From Acidithiobacillus ferrivorans (GTDB taxonomy: Bacteria > Pseudomonadota > Gammaproteobacteria > Acidithiobacillales > Acidithiobacillaceae), in the NCBI GenBank assembly GCA_020723125.1, contig DYJM01000003.1, positions 8,634 through 59,088 of the forward strand: a stretch of DNA of 50,455 nt. The letters are read 5' to 3'. Position numbers and translations under genes: made by a program. The notes under the pieces were generated by a model that was not told the DNA's origin, made no database searches, and saw nothing but the letters and a program-made list of their open reading frames with translations. Positions 1 to 9,900 of the stretch are shown in pieces; position 1 is the first letter of the stretch, and every line of letters begins with the position of its first letter.

Positions 1-7
1 GGGGAAC

Positions 8-1444
8 TCATTGCGGCTCACGAACAGTACCCAGATGGCGCCGATGTTCAGGATGAATGCGGCCATGAACCCTGAACACATAGACCAGGACCAAAAGAGC
101 AAAACCCAGCCAGCCAGCCAGGGACCAGTCCAGTGGATAGGCCAGCGGGATAACGGATTCATATAACACCCACCAGAACAGACCGGTGGCCACGACCGGC
201 AGGAGATAATGATAGAACAGACGCGTGCTGGTTCCTTCGTGATCCGCATGGGCGAGACGCATCAAGGACACATTCATCAAAGTATGTGCGGTGACCAGAC
301 CGAACAGGACCGCCGTGGTCAGAACATTAAAGCCATTACTGGCTCCAAATACAGCGACGGCCAGCACCGCAACAACAATGGTCAGCCCGGTAAAGACCGA
401 AATGCTGCGTTGCGGTGCCTGGGTACTGTTCACCTGGGCAAAGCCTTCGGAAATCAGTGCATCGCGACCAATGGCAAATAATACCCGGGAAGAGCTGTTC
501 AGCAAGGCAAGACTATCGGCCATGGCGCTATTAATGGCGAGGATGATCAGCACAATGCCACCCACCGGGCCAAGATAACGCAGAAATACGGTCACACCAG
601 GCGCGTCAGCTTTGGCAAAACTCGCCATATCGGCGGGACCCCAGCCAACGGTCAAGGCATAGGCGGAAAGCACTAGTGCTGCGCCCACCAGGGTCAAAGA
701 CAGTAATGCCGCCTTACCAATGAGTCTGCCCCGCTGGGTCCGGGGTCCGCGCACTTCCTCGCCGAGGGGCGTGTGACTGCCTATCCCGATAAAACTGGTT
801 ATGGCAAAAATCATACCCATGGCCACACCCTTGAAACCATCGGTCGGAATACTAAACGGGGCCAGAGGATGCACGGGTGCCGCTTTGACAATAATGATCA
901 TGGACGCCACTACCAGAAACGCTACTTCCACAAAACTGGTAATGGCCACCACCCGAATACTGGGGCGAATCCCGGAAATACTAAGTAACCACGGGACTCC
1001 AATAAAAAACAAAATGGACGCCAACCAGAACCAGACAGGTAAGGGATAGCCCAGACTTTTTGCCAGCCCCGGCAGAAACACCCCACCCACATACACTGGA
1101 ATAGCCGCAACACTGAGCAACTGGTAGAACACCACCATGAAACCGGTCAGCAAGGCAGGTCTGGCTCCCAAACCCGCCGCCACATAGGCGTAGTATCCGC
1201 CGGCTGAAGCCCGATGCTTGCTGAGGTGATAAATCGTGTTCATTTCGATGAACATGAGCGCAAAAGCCCAGAGATAGGACAGGGGTAGAGCCACCAGGGC
1301 AAAGGCCGCACCCGCCGTCATGAAGGCCACCACATCACATGTGGGCGCCATGCCGGAGATGCTCTGGCCGATCAGTCCCCGGAGACTGACCACGTCCTCT
1401 TGCAGGGTTTCGGGAGCGGCGGATACTTTTTCCATGACTGACAA
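8..1444 (-). CDS. APC-family amino acid/polyamine permease
   Basis: A 478-residue, strongly hydrophobic protein with about 12 predicted membrane segments. The N-terminal region ([10 protein letters not shown] near residue 27, then [10 protein letters not shown] near 80) resembles the first helices and the Gly-rich substrate loop of the APC superfamily of amino acid, polyamine and organocation transporters. It would import an amino acid or amine across the inner membrane; the substrate cannot be read from the sequence. The gene is complete, with its TGA at the extreme left edge of the window. A second in-frame Met (residue 4) is an alternative start. It is divergent from the arsH remnant and has its own good promoter and a possible operator. 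Family sure, specificity unknown. Confidence 0.85.
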   Translation of the reverse strand: MSVMEKVSAAPETLQEDVVSLRGLIGQSISGMAPTCDVVAFMTAGAAFALVALPLSYLWAFALMFIEMNTIYHLSKHRASAGGYYAYVAAGLGARPALLTGFMVVFYQLLSVAAIPVYVGGVFLPGLAKSLGYPLPVWFWLASILFFIGVPWLLSISGIRPSIRVVAITSFVEVAFLVVASMIIIVKAAPVHPLAPFSIPTDGFKGVAMGMIFAITSFIGIGSHTPLGEEVRGPRTQRGRLIGKAALLSLTLVGAALVLSAYALTVGWGPADMASFAKADAPGVTVFLRYLGPVGGIVLIILAINSAMADSLALLNSSSRVLFAIGRDALISEGFAQVNSTQAPQRSISVFTGLTIVVAVLAVAVFGASNGFNVLTTAVLFGLVTAHTLMNVSLMRLAHADHEGTSTRLFYHYLLPVVATGLFWWVLYESVIPLAYPLDWSLAGWLGFALLVLVYVFRVHGRIHPEHRRHLGTVREPQ

Positions 1445-1454
1445 CCTTTATATT

Positions 1455-1469
1455 TGCAACTTTGTTGCA
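1455..1469. promoter_or_regulatory. Inverted repeat at the permease transcription start, possible operator
   Basis: TGCAAC-TTT-GTTGCA is a perfect 6-bp dyad with a 3-bp centre. It abuts the downstream side of the permease -10 box, around the expected +1. That position suits a repressor operator. The regulator is unknown, and no regulator gene lies next to the permease inside the window. Confidence 0.35.
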
Positions 1470-1498
1470 TTATCGCCAAGCACAAACATTACTGTCAA
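1469..1498 (-). promoter_or_regulatory. Sigma-70-type promoter of the permease gene
   Basis: On the minus strand TTGACA (1493-1498) is followed after 18 bp by GATAAT (1469-1474), 25 bp upstream of the permease ATG. The -35 is perfect and the -10 matches 5 of 6 positions. The flanking sequence is clearly more AT-rich than the coding regions. Confidence 0.6.
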
Positions 1499-1544
1499 CT
1501 ATGCAATTGCGGAGCACCCAAAAATCATCAAAAGCAAATCCGCG

Positions 1545-1566
1545 AATAATACTTGTAATATTGACA
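1545..1566 (+). promoter_or_regulatory. Near-palindrome and -35 box upstream of arsH remnant
   Basis: AATAATACTTGTAATATT (1545-1562) is an 18-bp palindrome with one mismatched pair besides the centre. It runs into a perfect TTGACA (1561-1566). No good -10 is obvious at 17 bp (AACACT, 3 of 6). An AT-rich dyad overlapping a promoter would suit an ArsR-type repressor, but no ArsR gene is present in the window, so the assignment is an inference. Confidence 0.3.
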
Positions 1567-1647
1567 AATAGCCGGTACTCATCAACACTGCTGACAAAAT
1601 GTGTAGGCATTTCTCATTTGCCGAGCTGTTCATCATGGAGAACCGTT

Positions 1648-2115
1648 GTGTCTGATATTCTTCCCAACATCACCGCGAGCCTGCTGCAGCAACCAGACAC
1701 AAAACGTCTGACCGGCGCTGCGGTCACTCAACCCCCACCGCGTATATTGCTGCTCTATGGCTCCAATCGGGAAAAGTCCTACAGTCGCCTGCTGACCCTG
1801 GAAGCAGAGCGACTATTACGCCATTTTGGTGCGGACACGCGGGTATTTCATCCCAGCGGCCTGCCACTGCCCGATGATGCGCCCGCAACTCATCCCAAAG
1901 TCATTGAGTTGCGGGAACTGGTAGAATGGTCGGAAGGGCAGGTTTGGTGTTCACCCGAACGGCATGGTGCAATGACCGGAGTATTCAAGTCACAAATCGA
2001 CTGGATTCCGCTGAACTCCGGAGCAGCAAGACCGAGCCAGGGAAAAACCCTGGCATTGCTGCAGGTTTGCGGAGGCTCACAGTCCTTTAACACGGTTAAT
2101 CAGATGCGGATTTAA
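1648..2115 (+). pseudogene. arsH: arsH remnant, 3'-truncated NADPH-dependent FMN reductase
   Basis: From a GTG at 1648 (GGAG 7 nt upstream) the frame encodes about 155 residues that I recognise as ArsH, a flavodoxin-fold FMN reductase linked to organoarsenical resistance. Features are the FMN phosphate loop [12 protein letters not shown], the segment [19 protein letters not shown], and [13 protein letters not shown]. ArsH is usually about 230-240 residues. Here the frame stops at TAA straight after NQMRI, and the expected continuation was not found in the other frames of the following 75 bases before trxB. The FMN loop survives but the C-terminal part of the fold is gone, so this is probably a decaying gene. 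The ORF-track start at 1462 adds an implausible N-terminus across the promoter region. Confidence 0.75.
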
Positions 2116-2175
2116 ATTCACCCTGCATTTGTTACAGGCCTTCCCGATTGATGTTAAACTGAATCCACACCCTGA

Positions 2176-3159
<984 letters not shown>

Positions 3160-3162
3160 AGC

Positions 3163-3750
3163 ATGAGACGGCGGCGACCACCCAAGCCAACACCGGTTTC
3201 GCTCGCCGTCCATCCTGCTGAAAAGGCTTGCTTTGAAGAAGCCATGGCGGATGTGAAACGCTTTCCAGCACCGCCCATCCCCGCACGACCCAGTCCCCCG
3301 GCACCTTTGCCCCTGCAACGGCAAAAAGACGAACTGGCCGTGCGGATGGCGCTCAGCCACACATTGAATAGCGACGAAATCCTGGAAGCAGGAGATGAAT
3401 GGCTCTATTTGCAGCAGGGGCAATCTCCTGCTCTCCTCAGGGATTTACGCAAGGGGCGTTTCCGGATCCAGTCCAGACTGGATTTACATGGTTGCACTGT
3501 TGAAGAAGCCCGACTCGAACTGGCGGCCTTTTTGCACGAAGCCCAGCAATGGCGCTGGAATTGCGTGTGCATCGTGCATGGTAAAGGGTTGGGGTCTCCA
3601 GGACGCATACCAGTACTGAAAAGACTGATAGGTGGTTGGCTGATGAAGCACCAGGAGGTTCTGGCTTTTACTCAGGCCCGCCCCGGAGAAGGCGGGGGCG
3701 GGGCCTTGCAGGTATTACTCGGCTGGCGCCGCCACCAACATCGCAATTAG
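3163..3750 (+). CDS. Smr-domain protein (SmrA/B-like)
   Basis: A 195-residue protein with a basic, Pro-rich N-terminus (RRRRPPKP) and a C-terminal Smr domain marked by LDLHG (106-110) and HGKG (139-142). Smr domains are found in MutS2 and in stand-alone proteins. The E. coli relative SmrB is an endonuclease that cleaves mRNA between collided ribosomes, and LDLHG and HGKG belong to its nuclease core. That role here is inferred from family membership. It lies 3 nt after trxB. Its stop overlaps by 4 nt the end of the convergent CopZ-like gene, leaving no room for a separate terminator. Confidence 0.85.
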   Translation: MRRRRPPKPTPVSLAVHPAEKACFEEAMADVKRFPAPPIPARPSPPAPLPLQRQKDELAVRMALSHTLNSDEILEAGDEWLYLQQGQSPALLRDLRKGRFRIQSRLDLHGCTVEEARLELAAFLHEAQQWRWNCVCIVHGKGLGSPGRIPVLKRLIGGWLMKHQEVLAFTQARPGEGGGGALQVLLGWRRHQHRN

Positions 3751-3953
3751 CGGACTTGAGCCGTATAGCCTTCGCTTTCAACAGCCTGAACCAAGGCCTC
3801 AGCGTCCAGGGAGTCACCCTCCACGGTAGCGCTGTTAGCGTCAAGATGTACTGCAACAGTCTGCACCCCGGGTACCGCTCGAAGTGCCTTCTCTACAGCA
3901 GCCACGCAGTGCTTGCAGGTCATTCCCTGAACAGACAATTCAATCTGTGCCAT
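3747..3953 (-). CDS. Heavy-metal-associated (HMA) domain protein, CopZ-like
   Basis: A 68-residue soluble protein made of a single HMA domain. The metal site GMTCKHC (C13, C16) sits in the first loop of a beta-alpha-beta-beta-alpha-beta fold. Stand-alone HMA proteins carry Cu(I) to P-type ATPases or to copper-responsive regulators. There is no signal peptide, so it is cytosolic, unlike periplasmic MerP. It follows the MerR-family regulator by 9 nt in the same operon, so its metal probably induces it. No efflux ATPase is adjacent. Confidence 0.88.
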   Translation of the reverse strand: MAQIELSVQGMTCKHCVAAVEKALRAVPGVQTVAVHLDANSATVEGDSLDAEALVQAVESEGYTAQVR

Positions 3954-3962
3954 ATACTTGAC

Positions 3963-4442
3963 TCAACGCTGGGCAACGCTACGCGGTGCGGAAGGATCCC
4001 GACTGACATCCCAGCGCCGGCGCACAGCCATGTCACCTTCTGCTTCGGACAAGGAGGCCAGAATAGGACAATTGTCTACTGAACCATGGCCAGGGCAACG
4101 CTCCGCCTGAGTCGCCAGGGCGGAACGCATCCTCTGCAGATCTGCGATTTTGAAATCAATCTCTGCAATTTTCTGTTCGGTCAGCGCCTTCACATCGCCC
4201 ATGTCATTTTCGGCGCTGCTGCTGATATCCAGCAACTCTTTCACCTCGGTCAGGGAAAACCCCAGATTCTGGGCGCGGCGGATAAAGCGCAGACGCGACT
4301 CGGCGTGGCTATCATAAAGACGATAATTGGACTGGGTGCGCTGTACCGGCTGAATCAGGCCAATACGCTCGTAGTAACGCAATGTTTCTGCAGCCAGCCC
4401 AGCTTCACGGGCCAGACGACCTATTGTCACAGGCGTATCCAT
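3963..4442 (-). CDS. MerR-family metal-responsive regulator
   Basis: A 159-residue regulator with the MerR winged helix at the N-terminus (TIGRLAREAG, then TLRYYERIGL), a dimerisation coiled coil around 83-112, and a C-terminal metal loop CPGHGSVDNC (C116, C125). The Cys-x8-Cys loop has ZntR-like length (CueR has x7). The third Cys that ZntR and MerR carry before the coiled coil is absent; Met81 aligns there, where CueR has Ser77. Copper is therefore favoured by the missing Cys and by the CopZ-like partner gene, but zinc, cadmium or lead cannot be excluded. GGAGG lies just before the ATG. Confidence 0.85.
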   Translation of the reverse strand: MDTPVTIGRLAREAGLAAETLRYYERIGLIQPVQRTQSNYRLYDSHAESRLRFIRRAQNLGFSLTEVKELLDISSSAENDMGDVKALTEQKIAEIDFKIADLQRMRSALATQAERCPGHGSVDNCPILASLSEAEGDMAVRRRWDVSRDPSAPRSVAQR

Positions 4443-4487
4443 CTTGTCTCCCTCCTTATATTGACTGAATTTTTACGCTCCACACGT

Positions 4488-4518
4488 ATAGTGTCCTCAT
4501 TCTAAAGCATCTAGTCAA
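4488..4518 (-). promoter_or_regulatory. Possible merR-copZ promoter with long spacer
   Basis: On the minus strand TTGACT (4513-4518) and CACTAT (4488-4493) are separated by 19 bp, the unusual spacing used by MerR-controlled promoters. The -35 overlaps the truD stop codon. The -10 is weak. An ACAC-GTATA-GTGT dyad (4482-4494) overlaps the -10 rather than filling the spacer, which is atypical. Confidence 0.35.
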
Positions 4519-5599
4519 CACAAAGGTCAAGCCTATCGGCGCGAACTTGCTCATGGCCCAGTAATGCTTCAATACAACTGGTTGCAAATACGCCCGCAGG
4601 TAGCGAAAACTCCAGAATCAGGGTGCTGGCATCCTGCCAGTGGTATTGCAGCGAATCCGGACGCGCGCGCAGGGCGCGGCGGGCAGCGTCCACGTCCTGC
4701 GCGGCCAATTGTTGTGGCCAATGACGGATATTACCCAAAGTCTCTGATTCCTCGGGCAAGGCATCCAGCGCCTGTTTTTCCACGAGGGCAGCCTGATTTT
4801 CAGGAGAGAGCCCGCCCCGGCCCGGCAGGGGTCCACTGGGGTGCACATCCCACTCTGCAGCTCGCTGCTGCAAGCTCTCCTGTTCATTGGCCCGGGCCAG
4901 AAAAATGCTGTGCGAACCATTTAATTGCACAATTTCTCCCGCCAAGAGAACATTCCAGTTATTTTGGCGCACCCGTTCGGCCAGCACCTGATTGAAAAGT
5001 GCAGAGCGCGCCGCTGACAGCAGCAGGCCACGTTGATGACGATCCATTTTGCGCGCTGTACCGGACAACAGGCGGCTGACCTCCTGCAAATTGCGGTGGC
5101 CAAAGCGTTGCGCTCCAAAATAATTGGGAAAGCCCGTTTTTTGCAAATGCTGCAAACGCGTCTCCCACAAAGCTGGTTCGCCCTGACAATGGCGCAAAAC
5201 CAGGCGAAAATGATTTCCCTTGAGCACCCCCCTGCGGAGCTTGCGGTCATGGCGGGTCATCTCCAGAAAATGGAGATTTTCACTTTCCAGGCTCAGCCAA
5301 TCCGGCGTTGTCCCGGCTTGTACCGGGACGGAAAAACTCTGTCGGGTAATGGCGTGCCGATCTTTCATTCCCGCATAGCCCACATCACGCACGGGGATGC
5401 TGGCAAGTTGTGCCAGCCGTTTGGCTACTTCCTGGGTATTCAGTCCGCGCTTTTCAATGGAAAACCAGTAATGCGATCCCGTACCGGAAGGCGTAAAGGG
5501 CAGCATTTCCGTAACCTGAAAATCCTCTTCCGTCGATTTGAGTTCGGCTTCCAGCAGGACATCCACATGCGGATAAATGCGTGGGAATAATTCAGACAT
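4511..5599 (-). CDS. truD: tRNA pseudouridine(13) synthase TruD
   Basis: A 362-residue TruD-family enzyme that isomerises U13 of tRNA-Glu to pseudouridine. Seen: the N-terminal EEDFQV block, the catalytic region [10 protein letters not shown] with Asp80, and the [10 protein letters not shown] motif near residue 158. Length fits the family. The gene overlaps ispF by 8 nt at its start, giving the order ispD-ispF-truD familiar from gammaproteobacteria. It ends 68 nt upstream of the regulator gene on the same strand. Confidence 0.95.
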   Translation of the reverse strand: MSELFPRIYPHVDVLLEAELKSTEEDFQVTEMLPFTPSGTGSHYWFSIEKRGLNTQEVAKRLAQLASIPVRDVGYAGMKDRHAITRQSFSVPVQAGTTPDWLSLESENLHFLEMTRHDRKLRRGVLKGNHFRLVLRHCQGEPALWETRLQHLQKTGFPNYFGAQRFGHRNLQEVSRLLSGTARKMDRHQRGLLLSAARSALFNQVLAERVRQNNWNVLLAGEIVQLNGSHSIFLARANEQESLQQRAAEWDVHPSGPLPGRGGLSPENQAALVEKQALDALPEESETLGNIRHWPQQLAAQDVDAARRALRARPDSLQYHWQDASTLILEFSLPAGVFATSCIEALLGHEQVRADRLDLCVD

Positions 5600-6071
5600 G
5601 TTGAATCAGGGTCACGGCGTGGGCAGCGATGCCTTCACCCCGACCGGCATAACCCAGCTGCTCAGTCGTCGTCGCCTTGATGTTGACCGCATCCTCAGCA
5701 ACCTGCAGATCTTCGGCAATGTGCGCGCGCATTTGCGGTATGTGGCTCGCGAGTTTGGGTCGCTGACAAACAATAGTGGCGTCCACATTCCCGACCGAAA
5801 AGCCCTTTTCCTGAATCAAAGCATGACAATGCCGGAGCAAAAGACGGGAATCGGCGCCGGCAAAACGGGCATCCGTGTCGGGAAAATGGCGACCAATATC
5901 TCCCAATGCTGCGGCACCCAGCAAGGCGTCACAAATGGCATGCAGCAAGACGTCCGCATCGGAGTGCCCGGCCAGACCCCGCTCATAGGGAATCCTGACC
6001 CCTCCGAGTATCAACAGGCGCTCGGGAACCAGAGCATGCACATCAAAACCATGACCAATACGCAGCTGCAT
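5592..6071 (-). CDS. ispF: 2-C-methyl-D-erythritol 2,4-cyclodiphosphate synthase
   Basis: This 159-residue enzyme catalyses the fifth step of the MEP isoprenoid pathway, converting CDP-methylerythritol 2-phosphate to the cyclic diphosphate with loss of CMP. The zinc ligands appear as GHGFDVH (D10, H12) and AGHSDAD (H44 in loop), followed by the conserved [19 protein letters not shown] block and the FPDTD substrate motif. Length is normal for this trimeric enzyme. Its ATG shares one base with the ispD stop (TAATG), indicating translational coupling. Confidence 0.97.
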   Translation of the reverse strand: MQLRIGHGFDVHALVPERLLILGGVRIPYERGLAGHSDADVLLHAICDALLGAAALGDIGRHFPDTDARFAGADSRLLLRHCHALIQEKGFSVGNVDATIVCQRPKLASHIPQMRAHIAEDLQVAEDAVNIKATTTEQLGYAGRGEGIAAHAVTLIQHV

Positions 6072-6784
6072 TATTTCTCCTCGTCACGGGCCGCCAGGAT
6101 GGCTGCGGCCAAAGCCAGATCATCTCCCAGGGTAATCTTGATATTATCCCCATGCCCCTGAATCAGACGCGGACGCCAACCCTGCAGTTCCATCGCTGAA
6201 GCTTCATCGGTAATGGGCATTGCGGCGCCCTGCGCAGATTGCAGGGCTGCAAGCAATGCTGCCAGGGGGAAAGCCTGAGGTGTTAAAGCCCGCCATAACC
6301 CTTCCCGATCCACCGTACCCAGGGAAAGGCCGTCTTTTTCGCGCTTGAGGGTGTCGGCAACGGGAATGCCCAACAATGCCCCCTGCGGTGATTCTCTCAG
6401 ACTATCCAGCAAATTGCCCAGGTCTTCGGCGCGCAAACAGGGGCGTGCAGCATCATGTACCAGCACCCAGTCCGTATCGGCAGCACCGGCTTTCCGCAAG
6501 GCCTCCAAACCGAGCCGCACGGAATCAGCACGTTGCTTCCCGCCTCTTACCGGGGCCAAAGACAAGGCCAAATCATCACCCAACCAGTCCCGCCAGGCTC
6601 CGCTTTCCAGGTCCTCACCCGGCAACACCAACTGCACTCCAGATATCCGTTTTTCATGCAGAAAAATGTTCAGGGTATGCACAAGAACCGGCTGCCCGCG
6701 CAGCAAAACATATTGTTTGGCCTGGGTTCCACCAAAACGTTGGCCCCGCCCTCCGGCTGGAATAATGACCCAGATCCGCTCCAT
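6071..6784 (-). CDS. ispD: 2-C-methyl-D-erythritol 4-phosphate cytidylyltransferase
   Basis: The third MEP-pathway enzyme, joining CTP and methylerythritol 4-phosphate. The nucleotide-binding [11 protein letters not shown] lies at the N-terminus, followed by [11 protein letters not shown] and later [10 protein letters not shown], both diagnostic of IspD. The ORF-track start is a TTG at 6787; I prefer the ATG at 6784, which has GAGG 7 nt upstream. That GAGG overlaps the stop codon of a 27-codon reading frame just upstream. About 237 residues, normal for the family. Confidence 0.96.
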   Translation of the reverse strand: MERIWVIIPAGGRGQRFGGTQAKQYVLLRGQPVLVHTLNIFLHEKRISGVQLVLPGEDLESGAWRDWLGDDLALSLAPVRGGKQRADSVRLGLEALRKAGAADTDWVLVHDAARPCLRAEDLGNLLDSLRESPQGALLGIPVADTLKREKDGLSLGTVDREGLWRALTPQAFPLAALLAALQSAQGAAMPITDEASAMELQGWRPRLIQGHGDNIKITLGDDLALAAAILAARDEEK

Positions 6785-6793
6785 CAATTTTCC

Positions 6794-6877
6794 TCAACCT
6801 ATGGGATTCAGACGCAGTATCCGCAGTCTATCCAGCAGGCGCAAGCGTTTCAGCTTTTGCAGTTTGGGCACGGGCAC
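6794..6877 (-). CDS. Possible microprotein, Arg/Leu-rich, upstream of ispD
   Basis: Too short for the ORF track. From GTG at 6877 the minus strand reads 27 codons to TGA at 6794. Residues 5-23 are KLQKLKRLRLLDRLRILRL, a very basic, regularly spaced Leu/Ile pattern that would form an amphipathic helix (net charge about +7 overall). GGGAG lies 11 nt before the GTG. The stop codon overlaps the ispD Shine-Dalgarno, which would suit translational coupling. In gammaproteobacteria ftsB often occupies this place, so it could be the vestige of a gene or a new small peptide. It may also be chance; there is no homology support. Confidence 0.35.
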   Translation of the reverse strand: MPVPKLQKLKRLRLLDRLRILRLNPIG

Positions 6878-6885
6878 CTTACACT
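6857..6885 (+). promoter_or_regulatory. Possible mfd promoter
   Basis: TTGCAG (6857-6862) and TACACT (6880-6885) are 17 bp apart on the plus strand, 38 bp before the mfd start. The -10 matches 4 of 6 and the -35 matches 3 of 6. It overlaps the start of the possible microprotein gene on the other strand. Confidence 0.35.
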
Positions 6886-6923
6886 AGGCTCCCTGAATTT
6901 GCTGATATGATATCCCGGATATT

Positions 6924-9900
6924 TTGGACTTTCCTCTCGCTTTGGGCCCTGTCCCCCGTGCAGGTAATGCACGCAGTTTCAGCCATGTTTTCGGGGCTGC
7001 CGATTGCTGGCTGGCAGCCGAAATGCTCCGCAAATGGCAAAAACCTCTGTTGGTGCTCCTGCCCAATCCCCGTGATCTGGAAGAATGGCAGCGCGAGTGG
7101 TCATTTTTTGCGCCGGATCTGGATGCGCCCCTGATTTTCCCGGATCGGGAAATTCTGCCCTATGATCGTCTGGCACCTCCGGCTGATGCGACCGCCACCC
7201 GTCTCGCGACATTGGCGGCCTTACCCAATTGGCGTGGGCTGTGTCTGGTCCCTCTGGCGGCCGCTCTACAACGTCTTCCGCCCAGGAGTTTTCTTGATCA
7301 ACATGCCTTTGTACTGGCGGTGGGAGACAAGCTCCAGCCCGAGCGCTTTCGGCAACGCCTGATTGATGCGGGCTACCGCAATGTCAGCGAAGTTTCCGAA
7401 CCCGGAGAGCTCGCCTGGCGCGGCGGCATTATTGACCTGTTTCCCAGTGGTAGCCCGCTGCCCTACCGGATTGAGCTATTTGACACCCAGGTGGAAAGCA
7501 TCCGGGCATTTGATCCGGAAACCCAGCGGACTCTGGAGAAAGTATCCAGGGTATCCCTGCTGCCGGCGCGCGAGATTCCTGTGGATGCGGCAGCACTGAA
7601 TGAATTCCGCAGCCAGTTTCGGGCAAAATTCAGTGGTGACCCGCAACGTGCCGAAGTCTATCGAGCGGCAAGTCGCGGACAGGTTCCCCAGGGAGCAGAG
7701 CATTACCTGCCTCTGTTTTTCCCGGAAAGCAGCCATCTGCTTACCCATTTTCCTCCGGACGGGATCATTTTCATGCCGCCCGGTCTGGAAAACGCCAGCC
7801 AGCAGATTCGCCAGGACTGGCAGGAACGCCATGAAGAGCGGGCATACGACAGCAGTTATCCGATTTTGCCACCAGACGCACTTATTTTGACGCCTGCCGA
7901 ATGGGAAACAGCACTCCAGAGTCGTGCACAGGTGCATGGCGAGGTAGAAGGCCCCGGTGCAAGCCTACCCTGCGGACCACTACCAGCCTTGCAGGGAAAC
8001 AGCGAAACGCCCCTGTCAGCTCTGGAAACTTTTCTGCGTCAGCTCCCCCAGCAGGGACGCGCCCTGATTGCTGCAGAATCTCCGGGCCGCCAGGAAGCGC
8101 TGTCTGAGCGCCTGAACAAAGCGGGTTTAAGTGCCACCCGCCTGAAAAACTGGCCGGATTTTCTCCAGTCCACAGAAAAAATTGCCATTACCGTAGCCCC
8201 TCTGGAGCGCGGTCTGCTGCTGAAAGAGAAAAATCTGGTCCAGCTTGCACTCATCTCGGAAGCGCAGATTTTCGGTGACCGGGTATTTGCGCAAAGACGC
8301 AGTGCGCAGGTCCGCCAACGTCATGTGGAAGGCATGGTTCGCGATCTGGGCGAACTGCAGCCCGGCGATGCGGTCACCCACGAGGAATATGGCATTGGTC
8401 GTTTTCAGGGGATGAGTACCCCTTTTGCGGCGCAAGGCGATGTCAACGAATATGTGGTGCTGGAATATGCCCAGGGAGATTTGGTGTATGTCCCGGCAGA
8501 TCATCTGGATCGCATTGCCCGTTATGTGGGCAATGGGGCAGCAGAACCGGTGCTGTCCCGCCTCGGCAGTCAACACTGGGATAAAGCCAAAGCCAGGGCC
8601 CGAGAGAAAGCCATTGATGCCGCCAGTGAACTGCTGGACATATACGCGCGGCGGGCAGCTCGCCAGGGCCGTGCTTTTGCGCCACCGGATGAAGCCTATT
8701 GGGATTTTGTTTCCCGCTTTCCCTTTGAAGAAACCCCCGATCAACAACAAGCCATTGACGCCGTCATTGCCGACATGATCAGCCCGCATCCCATGGATCG
8801 ACTGGTTTGTGGTGATGTAGGGTTCGGCAAAACCGAAGTGGCGTTGCGGGCAGCCTTTCTGGCCGCCCATGGCGGCGCACAGGTCGTGGTTCTGGTACCA
8901 ACCACTTTGCTGGCTCAGCAGCACTATGAAAACTTTCAAAACCGCTTTGCCGGAATACCGCTGCGGATCGAGGTCCTGTCCCGTTTTCAGAAGGGCAAAA
9001 CCCACAAGGAAATCCTGGCCGCCACCCAGGCCGGAGACGTCCGGATTCTGATCGGAACCCATCGCCTGCTCCAGAAAGATGTGGCTTTTAAGGACCTTGG
9101 CCTGTTGATTCTGGACGAGGAGCACCGCTTTGGTGTGCGGCAAAAGGAGCAGATCAAGGCCCTGCGTGCCGAAGTGGATATTCTCACCCTGACGGCCACG
9201 CCTATTCCCCGCACCCTGAATCTGTCCCTGGCCGGATTGCGGGATTTATCCATCATCGCCACCCCACCCCAGCGTCGGCAACCAGTGCGTACTTTTGTGC
9301 AGACCTGGGATGACGCGGTGGTCGTCGAAGCCTGTCAGCGCGAATTACATCGGGGCGGACAAATTTATTTTCTGCACAATGAAGTACGGGATATCGAACG
9401 CATGGCCAGCAAGCTCAAGCGCCTGCTTCCCGAAGCCCGGCTCCGGGTCGCCCACGGGCAAATGCCTGAAGGCGAGCTGGAGGCGGTCATGCTGGATTTT
9501 TATCATCAACGCTTCGATATTCTGCTCAGCACCACCATTATCGAATCCGGCATCGACAATCCCCACGCCAATACCATACTCATCAATCGCGCTGATAAAT
9601 TTGGCCTCGCGCAACTCCACCAGCTCCGGGGCCGGGTGGGACGTTCCCATCAACGGGCCTATGCGTATCTGTTTACCCCCGATGTACGCGCCATGAGTGA
9701 TGATGCCCGACGCCGCCTGGATGCCATTCAGTCCCTGGAAGATCTGGGAGTCGGCTTTGCCCTGGCCAGTCATGATCTGGAAATCCGTGGAGCCGGTGAA
9801 CTTCTGGGCGAAGAGCAAAGCGGGCACATGGATGAAGTCGGTTTCACGCTCTTTATGGAATGGCTCAACGACGCAGTTGCCGCCATCCGTGCGGGCAAGG

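Noticed and set aside
3747-4442. Mercury-resistance (mer) operon
   Set aside because: The HMA protein lacks a signal peptide, the regulator lacks the third MerR Cys, and no merA or merT is present.
8127-9143. 338-aa minus-strand ORF inside mfd
   Set aside because: Lies wholly within the clear mfd reading frame and shows no domain.
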